A stretch of 64,000 bases of DNA, taken from contig OX596338.1 of assembly GCA_951394405.1 (NCBI GenBank), positions 744,001 to 808,000 on the forward strand, written 5' to 3'. Positions 11,953 through 24,741 of the stretch are shown piece by piece. The DNA comes from Coprinellus micaceus (lineage: Eukaryota > Basidiomycota > Agaricomycetes > Agaricales > Psathyrellaceae). How positions within the stretch are numbered: position 1 is the first letter of the stretch; every line of letters begins with the position of its first letter. The notes under the pieces are model-generated. The model searched no databases. It worked only from the letters and a program-made list of their open reading frames with translations, and was not told the origin of the DNA. The position numbers and the translations under genes were made by a program.

Positions 11953-14900
11953 ATGGAGCTGATGGCCTTCCAGAGCATGGCGGAGGAGGAAACTTCCGAA
12001 AAGGCTTCGCCGCCCATTGCAATCAATGTCCGTCAAGTGGGCTTTCGAGAAAACGCCAAAGTCTGGGACCTGTACCTTGACCTGGCCGAATTCGAGGCAA
12101 AGGAGAGAGCAATGCTGTGGAATACCTCTCTTGACTCCCTTCTCATCTTTGTGAGTCGGGATCATACTTCGTCTGTGCCTTTTCACCGAGACAAAGTCTA
12201 GGCTGGTCTCTTCGCTGGTGTCGTGTCGTCCTTCGTGATCGACGCCAGGAGCGACCTCCAAGCCGATTCAACGCAGCGCTCACTTACCGGCCTCCTCGAG
12301 ATCGCCCAAAGCGGGTCCGTCACGGATATCCTCACCATTCCGATGTCTGCTCAGTGGATAAGCGGGCTGTGGGTGGTCAGTCTCTGCACCACCTTATTCT
12401 GCGCCGTCATGGCTGTACTGGGCAAAGCGTGGCTCGCGAAGTACATCATAGCATCCCCCCGGCGAAGGGCCAAAGACGCATATCGCCGCTACAGGCTCGA
12501 TGCCGAGGCGGGACGCTGGCACGCCACGATTGCCCTTGTTCTTCCCCTGCTCGTGCAATTAGCATCATTCCTGTTTGTGGTCGGTCTCATCATCCAACTC
12601 CACGGCGATAGCTTGACAATAGGACGAATACTTCTGAGTTTTGCCGTGCTCGGAATCTGCCTTTACACCGTCATGACTTGTCTTCCTCTCCTATCACCAT
12701 CGACCCCCATCAGCACGCCGTTAACCGATCTCCTCTCCTCCCTTCTCTCCGTCAGCGCCGACATGGTCGAACAACCCACTTTTGGAACTGGAATGGACCA
12801 CGCGCTCTGCCAAATTCTATACGGGAAATTGATCATGTCCGAGAAGGCAGAAATCATCGATGCAGCCATCGCAGAGATATCCTTCCCACTATTTGTCAAC
12901 CATTGGGCGCACGTCCTCTGGAAAACAGAAACACCCCGGGTGCTGCTGTGGCGAATGCGACACTATGCCACTTCTACACAGGACGATTTAGCGCGAAAGC
13001 AGGAAATTCTTTCGAGACACCTTTCGTTATTCATTGTCCTCGCTGAGGTTTATGAAGAGGAGCTCATGAAAACCCCAGTGGATGCGCCCCAGCTCCAAAA
13101 CATACCTCTTTATGACGTTATACGTCACCTTGTGAGCTACGGGTACCCTGCTCACCGCTTGTACGGCCTCCCAGAGGCCTGTTGGCCAATGTTACTCCGG
13201 CTTCGTGGCCACCTCTTGGTACTTTTGAAGCAGTTCTCAACTCCTGTGCCAACGGATTTGGAAAATGAAGAAGTTCGGCACCGTCCTTGGGAAAGGGCCC
13301 ATTCGAACATCCATTCCAGTCACCGAATCCACGTCTCTCTGGCATCGTGCCGTGGCCTAACTCAAGGCAGCGGACGACTCAAGGCTGTCAGTGGCTTTAT
13401 CATGTCCATGAACTTGGGCAAAGGTATGTTGGCACCTCCATATGTTGCCTTCCTCAATCCAGCTCTAAATCGACCCTCTATAATTACTAGCGGCGTTGTT
13501 GGCTTCCGAGACCGGCCGCACCAGCGAATGGGCGAAAGACCTCGGCAAGGATGAACGGGAAAACGTCAATATATTGGCGCTGCGATACATCGCGAGGCTT
13601 CATCGTGCAACAGGTTCGTTAGAACCGCCGCTCTAAAGATCTTGAAGTGTCTGATTCCCGTTCTATAGTCGCGGCATGGGGAGACATGACGGTGGATGCA
13701 TTCAGAGAGACGCATCCTGATGAGGCTCATCTAGGAGACGCCGACGGCATTTTAGGACATGATGATATACCTGGATGTCTCGCTTTCGGGCTATCTCAAC
13801 CCAATCGCGCTGTTCATATCCACGCCATCCGTATGCTCAAGTATATTTCTTTGCCGAATCGTAAGTCACCTGGCAGTCAAACGACCAAGCCCGTAGTTAA
13901 CCTCCACTCCAGCTGCGTTGTTTAGTAGCACCTCGATCAAAAACATCATCACGAGGACCATCTATGACGACCAAGGCGTACGGGACGATGGACTGGGACT
14001 ACTGATAAAACTCGCCCAAACAAACGGTGGGCTCACACAACTGCTGAAAGGCGGACGCGACTGACCTTGTCCTTGCCAACGTCGCAGAGCCAACTACTCA
14101 AACGATCCGGTATGCGGTTATCGCCAGCATACAATTGGCGCTCTCTAGGAATAAGGACCAACCTCGCCTCTCGACTCTTCAATTCATTGAAAAGTTGTCT
14201 ACATTGCAAGGTGTGTAGTGTGAATGTCCAGCATCTCCGCTCGCACCATTGATCGTACAGTTTCACTAACTTCCCTTTTGGGTGCAGGTCCCGAAAATCT
14301 TTTTGTCCCTTGCATCAGCGAAGCGGTACCCGACGTGGTCCGTCTTTCCCTGGACAACTCCACCCCTAGTCACATCCGTCGGGCTGCACTGAGACTTTCC
14401 CAAGGGCTTTGGTCAGAGACTGGTCCGTATCATCTCCCTCTTTACTTCGGGCTGAGCTGATCCACATTGATCAGGATTTACGGGGGTGAAGGGCGCGATC
14501 CTCAGCCACCTCGGTTCAATGCTTGAAGACCCAGGATTCCACTTTAGCTTCCTGGACTATCTGCAGGTCCTCCTGAAGTCCGAGTCTTTTAATTCATTGA
14601 ACCGAAGGCCCTACACCTTCCCATGGTATTTCCCCGAAGATTTCATCCGCGACATCATGGCGACCGTGCTCGGGAAGCTGGTCGAAATGGCAACTTATGA
14701 AGAAGACGTGACCATATCAACTGAGGCACAGGAGTCCTTGCGGTCGTTGGCGAAGAGCGGTAAGTCTCATACAACCTTACCCGAAGATACTGGTATAAAT
14801 GATAACTCATTTTACACCAGACCGATTCACCAAATTCATGCCACCACTTGAGCTTGAGGTCACGGCCTGGCTCGATGCGTTGACTACTCGTCCCAGTCGT

Positions 14901-17900
14901 TGGCATGTTCGGTACAAAACTCTACTGGTTGTGGGGTTCTTTTCAGGGCAATGTCAGTGAACGTCACGTTGCCGCGGGTCGCAATCACCAGGCTCACGTT
15001 CGTCCACAGTGCCAATGTCTCCTGCCCTTTTCGAAGTCCTGCTTGTAACTGCACTGAAAGATGCCAACGAAGCTGTCCGAGGCGCGTCTCTCGAGCTAGT
15101 CATGGACCTGTGGAAAAACTTCCACCCATTTGACTGTACGTTCACTCTCAGAATCCACCCCTTGAATCTTCGAACATATGTCTGAAAGTCTGTATAGACA
15201 ACATGGCACCCGAAGTCAAGAAGATTATCCTCTCCGAATCCCACAAGAAAGCCATCCAGGACGGGAGATTCCCCGGAGTAGCGGAAAAGTGGTGCTCGCT
15301 CCTTGGTGAGACTGCTAAGCATGGTGGGGTGTGAACAGGTTGTTCCTGCGTGCGGATGCTGACTCGGACTATTTCCCCTTGCTAGTCGCTTTCACTGAGG
15401 CCATCTCTATCATTATCCAGGTTGCGGTTGCAAAGACTACCAGTCCAGAGCTCATAAGCAAGGCCGTAACCGTTCTGTCATCTGAGGGTTTTACGAAAGG
15501 TGATTCTCGGGTCTCTCACCAGCTCTTCTAATGGGGACTGAGGGCACCTTCCAAAAGAATTGGACTTCCACGAAGCCGTCAAGAAGAACATACCAGCGGA
15601 CCTCCAAGTGAAGTTGCCCGGTGACAGTCAATTTCACACCAAAGTGCGATGGGTCAAGTTTCTGGTGGCACTCCTGCCTCAACGTAAGTTCTCTAGCAAA
15701 TGAAACAAGGTGTCATTCATGGGGTTTGGTGGTAGCTGAAATTCGCGACCTCGCGAAAGCAGCTCTCGCTGGAGTCATCTCCAGCGCCAAAGAGTGGCTG
15801 AGCCCTGTACCCGCACCCGAAGAGAGACTCCTTCAAGCAGAAGCGCGCGCGAAGGACAACAATCCTTGTGAAGGTAATCCACCATGGGGGTGATACAGTA
15901 CTCATTTTTCACCTCTTTCAGCCTCCCCTGTGTCCCCCGGCAACGACAGCTTCATGGTGAAGTCGGACATTGCTCCACCCTTGCGACAGCTGCTGAAGAG
16001 TTCTTCTGTGGGTGAACGCGCATTTTTGGTTGAAACACTTTCCGGCCTCGCCGAGCATTGTGCGTTCCGTGTTTTGCCGGCCTTATATGGGGTGTTAAAC
16101 ACCAAGTTATTCATAGTCCCTGGCGACTTTCCCGATGCCTCGAAGACCATTCTCCAGATCATAATGCACGACCCTACCAGCGATGTCCGCAACACGGCGC
16201 TGCAATCATTGCGACGTCTTTCAGAGCGAGGTATGACCACACTCGTCATCTCCGTTGGTTGCTCTCTGACCTCACTTCGACGTTAGATGCAACAAGGGAA
16301 TCCTTCCTCAGCATGAGAGTTCAACATCTGTATCAGATGGCCGACCACGACGATTGGAGTGTCCGGTTCGCCCTGGCACGGTTGCTTGCCTCTATGGGAA
16401 CCTCAAGAGAGCGTATGTCAGGGGCTATATGCATGGAACTTTCCTCGCTTACTGTGCGCTTGTAGGGAAGCTACCAGAACTGGTGCTGGGTAGGCTCATA
16501 ACTATGGCTCTCGAAGACAGAGACCACGATGTGCGGTCTGAATCGATCAATTCCCTAGCGGTATTAGTTGCCAATGAAGGTCGGTATGATACGATCTCTT
16601 CACTACACTACCTGGCTGACATTGTATCCAGTCCAGTACCAGAGTTTATTGGCAACGGTCTTGGACAGATTCCAAGAGGGAACAAAGGACGCCCATTGGA
16701 AGCCGAGGCAATCCTGGATCGAATTCATTCTACCACATATCAAGGACGGTGAGCAGATACTCCGTTGCTTCCCGAACCACCATCTGAGAACGCATTGCAC
16801 ACAGCCAGTTCATCCCATGTGACTCTGCTGTTCGACACTGCAATAGGCGATGGAGACCGCAACACCAGAAGAGCAGCTGTAGCTGCCCTGGAGAAACTTC
16901 TGACTGACAGTGCGTTACTTGATATTTCACCCATGTTTGTTCATTGAAGTGCTCACAGCTAAACTGCGGGACGGCCTGGCGTCGAAGGTGGGGAACTCCC
17001 TCGCATCCGCCATTAAGAACGGCGATCATCCCAAAGCAACATCCTTTTTACTCGCCCAACTCACCGCCCCTAAGCCCACCCGCGATGAGACCACAAGGAG
17101 GATAGGTAATCGCCGATCGAAAATTTCACTGAATGGCCGGAGAGCAGATCCGAAGAGGACCGCTACACCCGGCCACGAGGTATGGCTTGGAGTGACAATG
17201 CTATTAGGCAGACATGGTGAGTGAGCTGATTGGTTTATACTGACTCTCGACTTATAGTCGCGCAACACAGATTTCCAAGGTGTTCCGAAGATCATTGAAA
17301 TGGCCATTAAAGATGCCCCTGAAGCCGACTACATGGACTTGATGCTGTTGTTCCAGAAAGGTTGGGGTATAAAGGTTTTTTGCCGCTTGATCGCTCACTC
17401 GCACCGATTTCCGCAGTCAAGCTGCAAGGCCTCATCCAGACCGCGTTGCCTAAGTACCTAGGGTCTGCTCTGAAAAGTGAGGCACCCGATGCTCGGAAAG
17501 GTGCCGTAACCCTGCTTGACCTCCTGTTCCACTCTGGTATGTGTCTCGATGTTACTCGGAATGCTTGGACACAAATAGTTGTACCGCAGAGAACAGCAGT
17601 ATCTGGGATTACGGAGGACTTTTGGATGAGGCGAGTGAGTAGCTTTGCCTCGCCTGGAGTGGCGTATAGCTGAGGACCAACGGCAGACGATCCACAGCTT
17701 ATTTCCCGACTAGCCGAAATCACTGTCAAGGACGACGACCGCGATCTAAGAGTGATTTCCCTGGATCTTCTCAAATTGTTATTAGACGAGGGTGGGCCAT
17801 CTTGTTCTGTACGGTCGCAAGGGCACTTATAATTTGTGGCGCAGGTCGCTTTCATGACTTGGTCAACTCGTCGTTGTCGAAGCTCCTCCGGGCGTGCTTC

Positions 17901-19461
17901 GAGGATGCGGATTTGATGAAGTTCCGCATGAACGCAATCGAGGCTCTGCATGATCTCACCGAGGCAAACTCCAGTGGTACGCCGGGACGGCTTTTTAAAT
18001 ATCCTTTCAAACCGGTTAACACATCCAGTGTATTATGATGACGTCCATGACATTGTGTCCCCGTCGATCCCTCATCTCACCAAGATCCTCCTTGCGACCG
18101 ACAGGGAACATGAATATATCAGGAAGGGGGCCGAAGACGTTCTATTGGGGAACCTCGCATCGTCTCCTAGCGAAAGTGCGCCTTCTGCACGGCTCTATTC
18201 ATCCCCGTCTTCCTCCCTCTCCCTCTCCCTCTTCTGTATATTTATTTACAGCTAACCCTGACATCATACATAGCAAAACTGAACCGGGAGGTGTTTGGGG
18301 CCATACCCGCCATGATCCCTACAATTACAGCGGGAGGCAAGAGGGTAGCTCTGCGGCTCGTAGAGACCCGTAAGCACATTCTTTCACCACGAAACCTCTG
18401 AGTTGACTCGCAACTCCCAGTTCAAATGACGGGCGACACGGCAGCATCGGTTATCCACGCACTGACTCCGCATCTTCGCACCGTTTCCTCTGTACCCCGA
18501 GTGGCCGCGGTCGAGCTCCTCGTTGAGCTATGCTCCAACACCCGTAAGGTCACGCCGCTACGATACAACCCACCTACTGAACGCATTCTCACAGGGGCCC
18601 TTCAGCAGAGGTTCATTGAGTCCACCCTCCCAGAGATCATTGCTCTCGCTCTTGACGAGAAATACGAGGTTGGTGGGGCCCGCACAACTGCTATCCAACT
18701 CCTCGTCTCCCTCTCTTCATCTCCCATCGGCCGAAAAGTGGTAGAGGCGACCGCACCTCTCACAGCGAAGCTCGTGGGCTTGCTCCAGGAGGAGAACTCA
18801 AGGCCGTCGGTTGCAGGCTTGCTTTCTCTGATGTCCACCGACGCCGCAGTCCGGCGCACGATTTCATTGCATACTATTGCATTGGCCTTAGGGACGGACG
18901 ACATGGCGCTTCAACTTGAAGGGCACTGTGAACTCCTCGCTCGCCTAATATCTGAAGGTACGTTGCTTGCGTATTCCTCTGCCGTCTCCAAACTAAGGTA
19001 GGCTCCCAGGCCGTCTTGGGGACGAACCTATCGACAAGGTCATGCTCTTCCTTGCGTCTACCATAGTCACCCGACCAAGGCTGGCCCAGTACCGGTTTCA
19101 GATTCTCACCGCCCTCTGGTGCCGGTATGGTTCGAAGTCAATCGTCCCTGTTTGCCAGGAGGATCGTGGCGGGCCTGTCAAGCAGTTGGATGGCCTTGTG
19201 GAGTGGTTCACCTTTGCGATGTTTGGGAGGCATGCTACAACCCACGAGGTCCGGGCGTGGCTGGAGAAGTGTAAAGCGTGGCTGCCAGACGAGCCAGGAT
19301 CTGGGCACGAGCGCGTCGACCATTCCCGCTCCCAAGATCCTGACACTCAAGCAAGGCTGGTCGTGTCATCCGGGCGTAGCTCTGCGGCGCCAGCGCCCGC
19401 TGAAGGGCCCGGGGAACGTGCCGAGGAAGTCGCAGCCCCGAAGGAGGGGTCTCAGATCTAA
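11953..19461 (+). CDS. Long DUF6535 membrane protein with HEAT-like repeats
   Basis: This is one large gene with more than twenty short introns. Exon 1 ends at 12150 and exon 2 starts at 12202; the joined sequence DSLLIF-AGLFAGVVSSFV is the DUF6535 signature. Four hydrophobic segments follow: AGLFAGVV, GLWVVSLCTTLFCAVMAVLG, ALVLPLLVQLASFLFVVGL and LLSFAVLGICLYTVM. From about 13.5 kb the exons encode repeated helical pairs of HEAT/ARM type (for example VHIHAIRMLKYISL and HIRRAALRLSQGLW), most exons holding one or two repeats. The C-terminus has a YGSKS..LVEWFTFAMFGRHAT segment shared with the paralog ending at 24741, then a low-complexity Ala/Pro/Glu tail. Total length is well over 1,500 residues. 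The start is uncertain (11908 and 11977 are in frame). Function unknown: a membrane anchor plus a scaffold for protein binding is inference. Confidence 0.75.
18207..18236 (+). repeat. Pyrimidine-rich CCCTCT simple repeat
   Basis: A short run of CCCTCT-like units lies in an intron of the long DUF6535-HEAT gene, just upstream of an acceptor. It probably acts as an extended polypyrimidine tract; no other role is suggested. Confidence 0.6.
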
Positions 19462-19903
19462 CCGTTTCTCTGTGGGGAGGCCTCGGCGAGAGGACGTCCC
19501 GGCCTCTTCTTACTGGACAAATTACCTAACTTGACCCGTCGCTGTGTGATAGTGGTCGGCCCGATAGGTTCAGATATAACTTCGAGAACTGTACTTGCAC
19601 CTGTGTTGTATGTAAGCTAGCTTGGTGTTATCATGGGTCCCCTTACGGCCGCAGGTCAGATACATTCCGCTCCCCATGCATAGTCGGGGTACCTCCCTAG
19701 GCTGGAACCCCAATCCTTGCCGGCGGAACCGCCCAGCTAGTAGATATCTAAAAGGCGCGTTTTCAATTTAAGCGCCCATCGGGGCGGTACCTGACAGTGA
19801 TCCGGATTCAACTTGAAGGGACGAGATCACTCCATCACGAGAACTTGAATATTTCAAGTTACTGGCTTGGACCTTCACCACCACGCCCACAGTCAATCCT
19901 CAA
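19462..19903. promoter_or_regulatory. Intergenic region upstream of SLM3
   Basis: This 0.44-kb gap separates the stop of the long DUF6535 gene from the SLM3 start. It must hold the 3' end of the first and the promoter of the second. No clear core promoter element was found. Confidence 0.4.
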
Positions 19904-21326
19904 ATGCTTCGGGCTTTCTCCTCACGCCACTGCGCATTCCGGAGGAGCATCAGTGCATATTTTTCGAATTCTTACGCGACCACCCAACCATGCGGGCCGA
20001 AGAAAGGCGACAAAGTGGTGGTTGGGATTTCAGGAGGAGTAGATTCGTCAGTAGCTGCACTGCTGCTGTCTAGGGAGGTGTGTATGTGAGCATGGTATAA
20101 GAGGTGGAAGGGGACTGAAAACGATGCCAGGACTATGACCTATCCGCTGTGTTCATGAGAAACTGGGATACTCGCGACGAGTCGGGGACGGACAAGGGCT
20201 GCGAGTGGGAGAAAGATTGGGAGGATGTCCAGAGAGTGTGCAAGGTTCTAGACGTTCCGGTGACCATGGTGCGTAGCAAATAGTACCACTTGTCCTGTAT
20301 CTGAGCGTGATATTCCAGGTCGACCTGTCCAAAGAGTATTGGAACAGGGTCTTTGAGCCGTCGTTGCGGCAATGGGAAATGGGAGTTACGCCCAACACCG
20401 ACATCTCCTGCAACAGGGAAATCAAATTTGGCGCGCTCCTTGAACGGCTCCCCGCTACGTCCGGCCAACATCCATGGTTCGCGACAGGCCACTACGCCCG
20501 GAAAGCTTGGTCGCATGGAAGACCTCAACTCGTCCGGCCCGTAGACAACCACAAAGACCAAACCTACTACCTCTCCTCTATATCCGAAGACGGACTGCGA
20601 AGAGCTCTCTTCCCTCTGAGCGAACTCCGAAAAACAGAAGTGAGGGAGCTGGCTCGAAAGCACGGGCTTCACAACGCGGAACGGCGAGATAGCGTTGGTA
20701 TTTGCTTCGTGGGCGAGAGAGGGAGGTTCAAGAACTTCTTGTCAGACTACATACCCGCCAACTCTGGGCCCATCGTCAACCAGCTCACAGGCAAGGTCGT
20801 AGGCGAACACACAGGCCTGTGGAACTACACCATTGGCGAAGGGTCCCGCCTTCCTGGGATGTCCACCCGCATGTCAGTGTCCCGAAAAGACAGCCTCACA
20901 AACACCGTTTACGTGGTTCCCGGAACGAAACATGAAGATCTCTTTACCGATATAATGCATGTTCCAGACTTTGCGTGGATCTGGAGAGACGCTATACCCC
21001 CAGAACTCGACTCACCTTCCGGGTTCAGCGCACAGGTGATGCATCGGTATCGTATGCCTGCGTCACCGTGTACGGTCACAAGGTATGAGCCACAGTCTAC
21101 CTCCTTGATTCTCAACTTGATTTTTCACCGCAGATCTTCTGAAGGCGACTTTGTCTTGCGGTCTGAAAACCCAGAGCACGCCGTGGCCCCAGGACAAATT
21201 GCAGTTTTGTATAATGGCGACTGGTGTCTGGGGTGCGGGCCTATATCATCAACAGCTCGGTCGAGTACATCCCGACTGGCGGACTCGACGATTTTTCAGC
21301 CGTCATCTGGGCTCAATGCTCGATAA
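19904..21326 (+). CDS. SLM3: Mitochondrial tRNA-specific 2-thiouridylase
   Basis: Four exons (19904-20077, 20131-20268, 20319-21082, 21134-21326) join in phase to 422 residues. This is the MnmA/TrmU/MTU1 family, which thiolates U34 at the wobble position of tRNA Lys, Glu and Gln. Visible motifs: the ATP-pyrophosphatase loop SGGVDSS at 43-49, MRNWD in exon 2, ISCNREIKFG with the first catalytic Cys at about 135, ATGHYAR, KDQTYYLS, and SVGICFVGERG with the second catalytic Cys at about 233. The C-terminal barrel shows PGQIAVLYNGDWCLGCG. The N-terminus (MLRAFSSRHCAFRRSISAYF) is basic, hydroxylated and without acidic residues, as in a mitochondrial presequence. All active-site residues are present and the length is normal. 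Both neighbours are DUF6535 genes with no evident functional link. Confidence 0.95.
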
Positions 21327-21761
21327 GTTGATCTACTTGCATCCACTGCCTATCCACACATATAATGACATACCAACACTACTCATCCCTCGGTTGGCCC
21401 GAAGCACCCATATCAGCTGACGCCCACACAAACTTCTTGACTCGTTTGAAGGAGCGAATAGGCCCGGGGACAAGGCGCATGGGGCGCGGCGGAGCTGATG
21501 CAATGTCTCTTTTGGGAGCCCAAGGGACCGTCAGTCAGCTTTCATGGCGGATTGGAAGCCATTCCTTTGCTCACCATCACCTCGTGCAACTCATGTTTCA
21601 AGAGTTTTCAATTGAACATCCCCCTCGTGACGAGTCCTGACTGCTGTCATCTTTTTGTCCATTTGGCAACGATCTAGCATGCGCAGTATCGATAAATAGC
21701 CAGGCATATCGCGACTCACGCCTTGTCTTTCCTCCTAACGTTGTCGCCGACTGACTGAGGG
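21327..21761. promoter_or_regulatory. Intergenic region between SLM3 and the second DUF6535 gene
   Basis: A short plus-strand open frame at 21365-21640 has no family resemblance and overlaps the expected SLM3 3' UTR, so I do not call it. The second half should be the promoter and leader of the next gene. Confidence 0.4.
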
Positions 21762-24741
21762 ATGACCGGCAAGGTGAGCTAGACTATCTCGCCCGGTACC
21801 ACCGAATGATTCACTTTCTTAACACAGTATGCCGCCGACGAGAGCAACGCCGAGAAGGCGCGGGTTCGTTCAACCGCCCACCCTAATGGTCAACCAGACC
21901 CCCTCAGCAAAATAGGGGAGACCCCAAACGGGGATCTTCGGGCTGCTGAATATTATAAGGAGATCGAGGAAATGGACTTCAGACCTGAGGCAAAAGTCTG
22001 GCATTTGTACCTCGTTGAAGCCGAGCGGGAAGCCAAGGAACGAGCAGAGCTCTGGAGGACGGGCCTTGATGCTGTCCTAATTTTTGTAAGCCCGGGAACC
22101 CCACCTTGGCCCGGCCCAAAAACGATGCATGTGCTAAATGGCATATGATTCTAGGCGGGATTGTTTGCAGGAATAGTCTCCGCATTCGTCATCGACGTCA
22201 GGAAGGACCTCGAGGCAGACTCGGAGCAGCGCCTGCTTACCAGCATCAACCTCATACTCAGGAAGCAGCAGCCGCTAACAAAACGAATTCCGGCCATCTC
22301 CATTGCGATGAGTGGGCTCTGGAATATCAGCTTGTACATCACACTATTCGCTGCCATGATGGGGGCCTCGGCAAAAGCCTGGCTCGCCACCTTCATCCCT
22401 GTCAACACCCCCCACGAAGCCAAAGGTGCATTTCATCGGTACCGACTCGACCAGCATGCCGAGCGCTGGTGTCTTCGGGAAGTCGTCGCGTCTGCTCCCC
22501 TCTTCGTTCAGTTCGCCTTATACCTATTTCTTGTGGGGCTGATCCTACAAAACTTCAACGACAACTGGATATTGGGCGCCATCCTCCTTCTATTTTTTGT
22601 GTCAGGGGACGTCCTATACTTACTGCTGACGATCCACCCTTGGGGGACGCCGTCCTCTCCGTACAACACCGCAATCTCTGACCCCTTCTGTGGATCGCGC
22701 TGGGGCTACCTTCAAGGGGAAAGAAGGACCCACCTGACGTGGAAATGGACATCAACAAGGGGCTGGCGGACATCCTATATACGCGATTACTCAAATCCCC
22801 CAATCCCGCTTTTGTCGATGAGGCTATCGCGGAGATCGCGCTCCCGGGCTTCAAGCGGAAATGGATTGACTACCTGTGTCGGAATGACACCCCTCTGGTG
22901 GTCTTGAGGCGCATCCACCAGCGTGTTGCGGTCAGGCCTACGGCTCCAGAGGGGACCTCGAGCGGTATCTGCAATATCTTGCTTGCTTTTCTCCGGTTTC
23001 TCGAGCATTACGAGGTGGAAACCGCGTCGCCGCTGGTGGGAGATCGGAAGCATACCAGTGGAGACTTCAAGAGATTCGCAGACGCCATGTGCCAGCTGTC
23101 TTCTCTCGATCATCACCTTACCGTACTACATGACATCTCTGAAGATGTGGACATCCTGCTCCTGAGCCTTTGCATCCACCTCGATTTTCGCAGCCCCCTT
23201 CGTCGGCCTTCCTGGCACTCTGGTCGGTCTCCACTTCCTGCATTGCGGGTGCGCACGGTCACGAACGATTGGGCCAGCGATGTTACACATCTGAAGCTCG
23301 CAGCGTGCCGGGCTATGATTACGGGTAACGAACAACACAGAGCATTCAGCGCCCGATTACTCATTTCTTGCTTAGCGTCGGGTACGCCCTTGTTGATGCA
23401 ACGCTTGGACTCCTTACTCAACGATTTATCAGAGACTACCCGCCCACTGCGAGGGGTCGGCCCTACGGCTCGACAGCATGTGTTGGAAGACAATTGCCTG
23501 GAACAAGCATACTTCTCCGTCGCTTTGAAATGCTTGGGAAAGCTCTACAACTCCGTGGGTAGGTATCCATCCAGTCTATTGTAGTCCAACGTTGACTCAT
23601 TTCACAGTATCTGAGTGGAAGGAAAAGATGCTTTCCACTCCATACATTGGTAGTACCGATCGATCAGGAGGGTAAAGGAAATACAGCAGGCGAAAGGCGT
23701 CAAGGTCTGCAAGCCTCAGCCTATCCACGGGAGCCCTCAGCGAATGCATGGTCTCGAGTATTTCAACGCTCGTTGAAGAGGAGGAGGATCCCGAAGTATG
23801 TTCGATTTTTCAGCAGCTTACAAAGGGCCAGACGAGTAAGTTATCTTCGGGTATCGATATCCTTTTGTATGACTAGTAATCGCCTAGGTGAGGCGCCAGA
23901 GGCCGTGGTGCAATCTGCCTTTCAGTCCTTGTGTGCGACAGTCTCGGACAGTGTCCCCGAGGACCGCAGCGTCATCGTCAACGCCCTTGCATTGTTCTAT
24001 TCAAAGTATCACGGTATTGAGGTTCGCTCGTCCCTCGCCGTTTTCTGTTGATCACATTCCAGACCACTTCAAGTTCGGGGGGCTGGAAGACGTATCCGGC
24101 CTGCACGCCATCCTCCCTTTAATTCTGTATGATCTACCTCAGGCAACAGAGGTAGATTTGGTGGAAGGCCAGGCTCAAGTCCTGACGTTGCTTTCCTCAG
24201 TCGCGAGGGTTCCTGAAGGTGTGCTCGTGCCTCGCGGGCTGTACCCACCGAGTGGTGTGCTGACCGGAGCCCGTACCTCCCATAGTTCGAAGGGATATAA
24301 TACTCCACATCCTCAACATCACCACGAAGTCAGCAGATCAGCATGCCCTGGAATGTAACGTCGAACTGCTCGTTCGATTGCTGATAGACGGTACGTGTTC
24401 CCTTCTTTCCCTTCTGTCCTCGTCCGCGCGTGCTCAAGGCGCGCCCCTCAGAACGGCTTGTACACGAGCCCACAGACTTCATTATGCTCACATTCGCGTC
24501 GCAAGTCGCGAGGGACATACCACAGCTGGGTTCATACCACGGCCGAGTCTTAGGGGCGCTCAGAACCAAGTACGGATCGAAGACGTTCGAGCTCGACGCC
24601 GTCAAACACAAAGAACTGTTAAACTGGTTCCTGCTCGCTGTCCTGGGACAACGCGCGACCATGCGGGAAGTTTCAAATTGGATTGCTCGATGTCAGCTGT
24701 GGTTCGCGGAGGGCCAGGGTAGCGAGCAAGTCAGACTGTAG
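21762..24741 (+). CDS. Short DUF6535-HEAT paralog with apparent frameshift
   Basis: Predicted exons: 21762-21773 (12 nt, MTGK), 21828-22085, 22155-23558, 23608-23671, 23720-23835, 23888-24013, 24063-24218, 24286-24390 and 24452-24741, giving about 840 residues. The DUF6535 part aligns with the long gene: LDAVLIF-AGLFAGIVSAFVI, then four hydrophobic segments ending LLLFFVSGDVLYLLL. The HEAT-like part is much shorter. The C-terminus matches the long gene (YGSKTFEL..LLNWFLLAVLGQRAT) and lacks its acidic tail. In exon 3 the frame changes between TAISD (to about 22683) and VEMDINKGLADILY (from about 22733): one base appears to be missing in a C run at 22682-22685. A 56-nt GT-AG intron, 22661-22716, would also repair it. 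Either a recent lesion, a sequence error, or an added intron. Function unknown. Confidence 0.7.

Noticed and set aside
13316..13420. A frame in the long DUF6535 gene reading LWHRAVA then stop, suggesting a lesion
   Set aside because: The original frame continues open, aligns with the paralog (LASCRGLTQGS against LAACRAMITGN) and joins correctly to the next exon.
22661..22716. Treating this as a normal intron and the gene as undamaged
   Set aside because: The same bases align as coding sequence with the paralog in two frames, so calling it simply an intron would hide a probable lesion. Both readings are reported.
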